NCBI RefSeq assembly: GCF_001540865.1
Contig: NC_033623.1
Span: 12,299,286 to 12,363,285, forward strand
Direction: 5' to 3'
Origin: Ananas comosus
Lineage: Eukaryota; Streptophyta; Magnoliopsida; Poales; Bromeliaceae
Length of the DNA stretch: 64,000 nt
This document shows positions 59,536 to 64,000 of the stretch, one piece after another (within the stretch, counting starts at the first letter, position 1; each line of letters begins with the position of its first letter). The notes beneath the pieces are model-generated. The model was not told where the DNA came from and did no database searches. It worked only from the letters and a program-made list of their open reading frames with translations. Position numbers and translations under genes: made by a program.

Positions 59536-59822
59536 TCTTGCTATTGATGTTAAGTATAATTTTCTATTAAATTTTCATCTAATTTGGATACTTCTACACC
59601 GTTGAACTTAAAAACGTGCCACATCGGCCATTAAAATAGTCATATTTGAGAGACCTTTTGATCGCTTGGTAAATGATGTCAAAAAATTATAAAATTTGGT
59701 TTCTAAATAGTTTCAATAAGGTAGATTATACTTAACGGAGCCGATCGTCGAATCGGATTTTCTATCATCAAAAACAACTTACAAGTACGGAGGTCTTCGT
59801 ACTTTCGAAAGTATAGGAGACT
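59536..59822. mobile_element. Right half of a fold-back MITE, cut by the gap
   Basis: It ends 'acttgtaagtacgg-like … ctttcgaaagtataggagac' before (TA)n and matches the right arms of 53579-54117 and 56886-57446. Confidence 0.7.
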
Positions 59823-59845
59823 TACTATATATATATATATATAGA

Positions 59846-60056
59846 ATTGAGCTACTATACTTTTAAAAGTACTAAGTCATTAGTGCTTGTAAGTTTTCAA
59901 CCCTTGGATTAAGAGATGTGCGGTTAGGATGATGTGGACCCCCTAGGGTTGAGTTGGTGGTTGGTTGAATAGTATAATCTAACGGATAAAAATGATCAAG
60001 GGTAGAGATCTAACGGTAAAAAAATTACAAGCACCGAGTGCTTGGTACTTTACAAG
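59846..60056. mobile_element. About 210-bp MITE, 'ttgagctactata' subtype
   Basis: It starts ttgagctactatacttttaa, contains 'gatgatgtggaccccctagg' and 'gttggttgaatagtataatc', and stops at an N. Partial relatives are at 62140-62255 and in the noisy block at about 58256-58490. Confidence 0.7.
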
Positions 60057-60057
60057 N

Positions 60058-60260
60058 TTTTACAAGTATTACCCCAATGGTGCTATTAGGTTTTTAGACA
60101 TTGGATTTACTTCTTGATTACTAATAGCCCTTGGATCAAATACTATTTTACCTACCACCATCTACCACCATCATCTCAACCTCACATCTCTCCATCCAAT
60201 GGCTAAAAACTCAAAAGCACCACCCCCATGATGCTTTTGAGTGTATTCTAGCTCAACTAT
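60058..60260 (-). mobile_element. 'gatgatggtgg' MITE in inverted orientation
   Basis: It carries 'ctaccaccatctaccaccat' and ends gtattctagctcaac, the inverse of the copies at 5549 and 61728. Its outer left end is lost at the N at 60057. Confidence 0.7.
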
Positions 60261-60285
60261 ATATATATATATATAGAGAGAGAGA

Positions 60286-60822
60286 GTTGAGCTAAAATAC
60301 TATCGGTAGCAAACGGGCTTCATTGCTACCTATTTGTTTTCGATGATGGAGCATCCAAATCGATGATCGACATCGCTGAATATGATCTATACCACTTGAA
60401 GTATCTAGAAATCAAATTTCATGTTTTTTCGATATTGTTCTCTTGTCTATCAAGTGGGCGTAAAAATGAACGGCTGAAAATGAATATCTTCTAAAAAATG
60501 ACGATAGGAATTTTGTAATCAAGATCGAGAGTATAGATTTTATTCTAAATAGTTTAAAGAATTTTCTAACCAAAATTCAATTGATTTGGTTAGTTTTACA
60601 CCGTTAAACGAGAAAATGCCTTATCTACCATTAAAATTATAAATTTTGAAACCCTTTGATCATTAGGTCAATGATGTCGAAATGATTTGAAATTTGGTTT
60701 TTAGATACTTCAAATGGTATAGATCATGTTCAACGGTGTCGATCGTTAATTTAAAGGCTCCATCATCGAAAACAAATGGGTGGCAACGGAGCCGGTTTGC
60801 TACCGATAGCATTCCAGCTCAA

Positions 60823-60823
<1 letters not shown>
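60286..60823. mobile_element. Fold-back MITE, about 538 bp
   Basis: It begins gttgagctaaaatactatcg and ends in the inverted form (cgatagcattccagctcaac). Bordered by (TA)n/(GA)n on the left and (CT)n/(TA)n on the right. Confidence 0.85.
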
Positions 60824-60861
<38 letters not shown>

Positions 60862-61464
60862 AGCTGGGGCTACTATACTTTTATGAGTATNAAAAAAAAA
60901 CTATTCATCATGACGAGTATAAAAATATTAAGCGCTTTCTAAAAAATACTTAATCAAGCTCATAAAAAAAGACAAGAACAAGGCTCATCTTTTGTGCTCC
61001 TTGGAGAAGCGGAAGTGCGTCTTCGTTCTCACCCTCACGGGCGACGACGAGCATCGCCTCAGCCACGATCTCATTACCTCCACCCGCTTTACCCCTGCTC
61101 ATGCCCACTTTGAGTCCTTTTTGAGCACCCATCATAGGGAGAGAAGGCATCGCAAAGGACCGCAGCAGACATGGCGGAGGAGATGATGAGGGTCGGAGAG
61201 AAAAAGACGAAGAAGAAAAAAAACGAGAAAAATAAATAAAAGTATTTTAATCAATTTGCTGAAAATTCAGATCAAATCTGAAAAAAAAAAAAAGAAAAAA
61301 AAACACTCACTATTGCAAAATTTCAAAATCATTAAGTTTTTTATGCAAATTGGCCAGCCTCAAATTCAGTACTAGATTTATTTAAAATAATTTAAAATTA
61401 AATTACATAATGGCTTTATCAAGTATATTTATTTTTAAATTTTTATAAATTATAAATAAATAAA

Positions 61465-61689
61465 GAGTCCTGCTGCTATGCTATCGATAGCACCAAGCAC
61501 TTAATGCTATTAAGTTTTCAGCCGTTAGATTAATTCATTTGATTATTTTTACCTGTTAGATTATACTATTTAACCAACCACCGACTCAACCCTAGGGCCC
61601 CATATTATCCTAACCACATATTTCTCAATCCAATGGCTAAAAATTCAATAGCACCAATAACTTGGTATTATTGATAGTATTCCAGCCTA
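61465..61689. mobile_element. About 225-bp MITE, 'gctatcgatagcacc' subtype
   Basis: It starts gagtcctgctgctatgctat and ends gatagtattccagcctag. The interior includes 'accaaccaccgactcaaccc'. A decayed relative lies at about 29700-29850. (TA)n follows. Confidence 0.7.
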
Positions 61690-61727
<38 letters not shown>

Positions 61728-61732
<5 letters not shown>

Positions 61733-61941
61733 CTTGAATACTCTCAAAAGTACCAAGGGGGTGGTGCTTTTGAGTTTTTAACCGTTGGATGGAGATATGT
61801 ATGATTGAGATGATGATGGTAGGTGGTGGTAGGTGGAATAGTATTTGATCCAAGAGGTATTAGTAATTAAGGAGTAGATCCAAGGACTAGAAACTTAGAA
61901 GCACCAAGGGTTTAGTGCTTCTAAAAATATTCTAGCTCAAT
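61728..61941 (+). mobile_element. 'ttgagctagaata' MITE copy
   Basis: It starts gttagcttgaatactctca and ends atattctagctcaa, with the 'gatgatgatggtaggtggtgg'-type interior. Preceded by (TA)n. Confidence 0.75.
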
Positions 61942-62310
61942 ATATATCTATATCTATACTACTTATAAAAGCGTGAGTTTTGAAATTTTTTTCTTTCCAA
62001 AAATGTCTCTATCTTTTTTACTAATATTGTCATGTCCAGTAAATTTCAACCACTCATTTTAAATAAATCTTTAAATAATAATTTATTCTNTTTGTATACG
62101 GCGGATTTGTCGGCGCGCCCGGGGAAAGTGTAATCCGGGGCGTGACAGTGGGCCCACTAGGATTGAGTCGGTGGTTGGTTGAATAGTATAATCTAACAGT
62201 TGAAAATGATTAAAAACATAGATCTAACATTAAAAAATTTACAAGCACCATAGCCGGACTATATATATATATATTTTGGTGCTTGGTGCTTTTACAAGTA
62301 CCATAGCCGG

Positions 62311-62371
<61 letters not shown>

Positions 62372-62499
62372 CTGGACTGCTTCTAAAAGCATAAGGCTTA
62401 GTAGTTTTAATTTTTTAACCTTAAATCGATCTTTTTGACATCGTATCAAAAGTCAATAATGATAATTATTTGTGAGGCTCATCATTGTGTATTATCTAA

Positions 62500-63075
62500 G
62501 GTATCGTTTGGTTCGGGGATAAGCAAAAAATGGGTATTCTAGGGATAGGTATAAATTGAGGTATAAGCGGGGATTAGATCAATTTTACGTTTGGATGAAA
62601 ATTGGGTTATTCCTGGAAATAAAAAAAATAGCGTTTGGTTAGATAAGATAGAACAAGAATTAAAGTGGGTAGTTATAAATAAAAATAATAATATTATCCC
62701 TTTTTTTATNGGATTAAATCAATTTTGCGTTTGAATGAAAAATTGAGTTATTCCTGCGAATAAAAAAAATAGCATTTAATTAGGTAAGATGAAATAAGAA
62801 TTAAAGTGGGTAGTTATAAATAAAAAATAATAATATTATCCCTTTTTTTATATTAGAATTTGAATTTTTATATTTTATATTTATATTTTAGAATTTAAAC
62901 TATAAACTTTAAAATTTGAAAATTTTAAAATCTCAAATTTACAAATTTAAAAAAATAAAATTTTAAATTTTAAACTTTAAATTTAAGATGAAATTTTAAT
63001 TTAAAAATACAAAAATATCAAATACAAAATTAATTTTTTAACTTACAAAATTTAAATTTTATAATAAATTAAAAG

Positions 63076-63110
<35 letters not shown>

Positions 63111-63443
63111 ACCGGTGGAACAAGCTGGTTATCCCAGCTTGTTTGGTTGTTCCACCTTGGGGTGGAAAGTATTCCCACCTCTTAACAAGCTATTCTAGAA
63201 TAGCCTATTAAAGTGGAAATTAGTGTTCCACCATTTTTTTTTTATTCAAAGAATAAGGATGGAATAAATCCTTTATTCCACCCTAAACCCCCTAATCTAG
63301 TTGATTCACATTTCCAACTAAGTTTATTTCTAAATGAAATAAACGAAGCGGATAGCGTACTACCTATCTCTCCAAAAAAAAAAATAATAATAACGAAGCC
63401 CGTTTGCTAGCTACCGATAATATTCCAACTCAACTCTCTCTCA

Positions 63444-63490
<47 letters not shown>

Positions 63491-63761
63491 NATAATGTAT
63501 TATAATATATAATATATTATATTTATATAATTGAGTTTTAATTCATTTTATAATTTTAATTAAGTTTAAAATTAAGCATTGGAATAGCACTATTCCACCA
63601 AAATGGTGGAATAGTAAAAAGCTTGCTATTCCGGGATAACCGGGAATAGCAAGCTTTGACGGGGATAAAATATTCTGGTAAAAAATGACTCTGTTTGGCG
63701 GAATAGCGGGGATAACTTTCGTTATCCTTATCCCCGCTTATCCCTCGAACCAAACGGGGCC
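62500..63761. mobile_element. PIF/Harbinger-like element, about 1.26 kb, with insertions
   Basis: The left end is GGTATCGTTTGGTTCGGGGA and the right end inverted is GGCCCCGTTTGGTTCGAGGG, with TAA at 62497-62499 and 63762-63764. It contains an unmerged repeat around the N at 62710, a (CT)n tract (63078-63108), a 3' SINE fragment (63297-63384) and a MITE fragment next to (CT)n/(TA)n (63395-63490). No transposase frame. Confidence 0.7.
63297..63384 (+). mobile_element. SINE 3' fragment
   Basis: It matches the 3' half of the SINE family (ctagttgattcacatttcca … gaagcggatagcgtactacc … A tail). The promoter half is missing. Confidence 0.75.
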
Positions 63762-63764
63762 TAA

Positions 63765-64000
63765 GAGTCACTACAATTAATCCAATGGCCAAAAAATTAT
63801 ATCACCATTTTTATGGGGCTAGGGGAATAAAAGGAAAAAAGCAGTAAGCCAACTTGCTGAATTTTTATATTTGATTAAAGAAGAGGAGAAGAGTTAGAAC
63901 TATTGGAAGATGACGAGGTCTACGGTGAAGAAGATGAGAAAAGAATAATTAAAAAATAAAATAAAATAATTAAAAAAAATAAAAAAATGAGAGCTTGCCA
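63765..64000. other. Window end, no gene seen
   Basis: AT-rich DNA with a short A-rich end. No supported feature. Confidence 0.4.

Overview
This is a window of plant nuclear DNA, about 64 kb, almost certainly from a monocot. The evidence is spliced genes with GT-AG introns, AT-rich intergenic DNA packed with small transposons, and a mix of an AT-rich, intron-rich gene with a very GC-rich, intronless one, as is typical of commelinid monocots. A bromeliad such as pineapple would fit, but that species guess is only an inference. No organellar, bacterial or viral genes were recognised. No autonomous transposase or reverse transcriptase was recognised either.

Genic part (1-28.9 kb). At the left edge lie the last two exons of a Ran-binding-domain (Nup50-type) protein (+). 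A conserved two-exon plant protein of unknown function follows (-, 1408-2432). The main gene is NRPD1 (+, CDS 8148-22130), the largest subunit of RNA polymerase IV, which starts the 24-nt siRNA / RNA-directed DNA methylation pathway. I rebuilt 18 exons giving about 1479 aa with the DFDGD metal-A site and a C-terminal DeCL domain. There is also a 66-codon in-frame cassette exon of uncertain status and one probable GC-AG intron. Convergent to it is a nine-exon CCCH zinc finger/WD40 (ZFWD-type) gene (-, 23744-28609, 438 aa).

Transposon-rich part (28.9-64 kb). Only one further gene is convincing: a small intronless LysM-domain protein (+, 36972-37346, 124 aa). The rest is a graveyard of short non-autonomous elements, several with exact target-site duplications (TSDs). 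These are: a miniature LTR retrotransposon (TRIM) with a 74-bp interior and 5-bp TSD whose two LTRs each carry a nested hAT-like element; a second, tandem three-LTR copy of the same TRIM; a tRNA-derived SINE family with at least seven copies; a 945-bp Mutator-like fold-back element made of hairpins; a CACTA element; PIF/Harbinger-like elements; and several MITE families sitting at (TA)n microsatellites.

Assembly quality. Single Ns and one 25-N gap mark unreliable joins. The stretch from about 57.6 to 59.5 kb looks like uncorrected long-read sequence duplicating what follows the gap. The genes do not form a pathway together. The Pol IV gene simply happens to sit beside the kind of short repeats that Pol IV normally silences.
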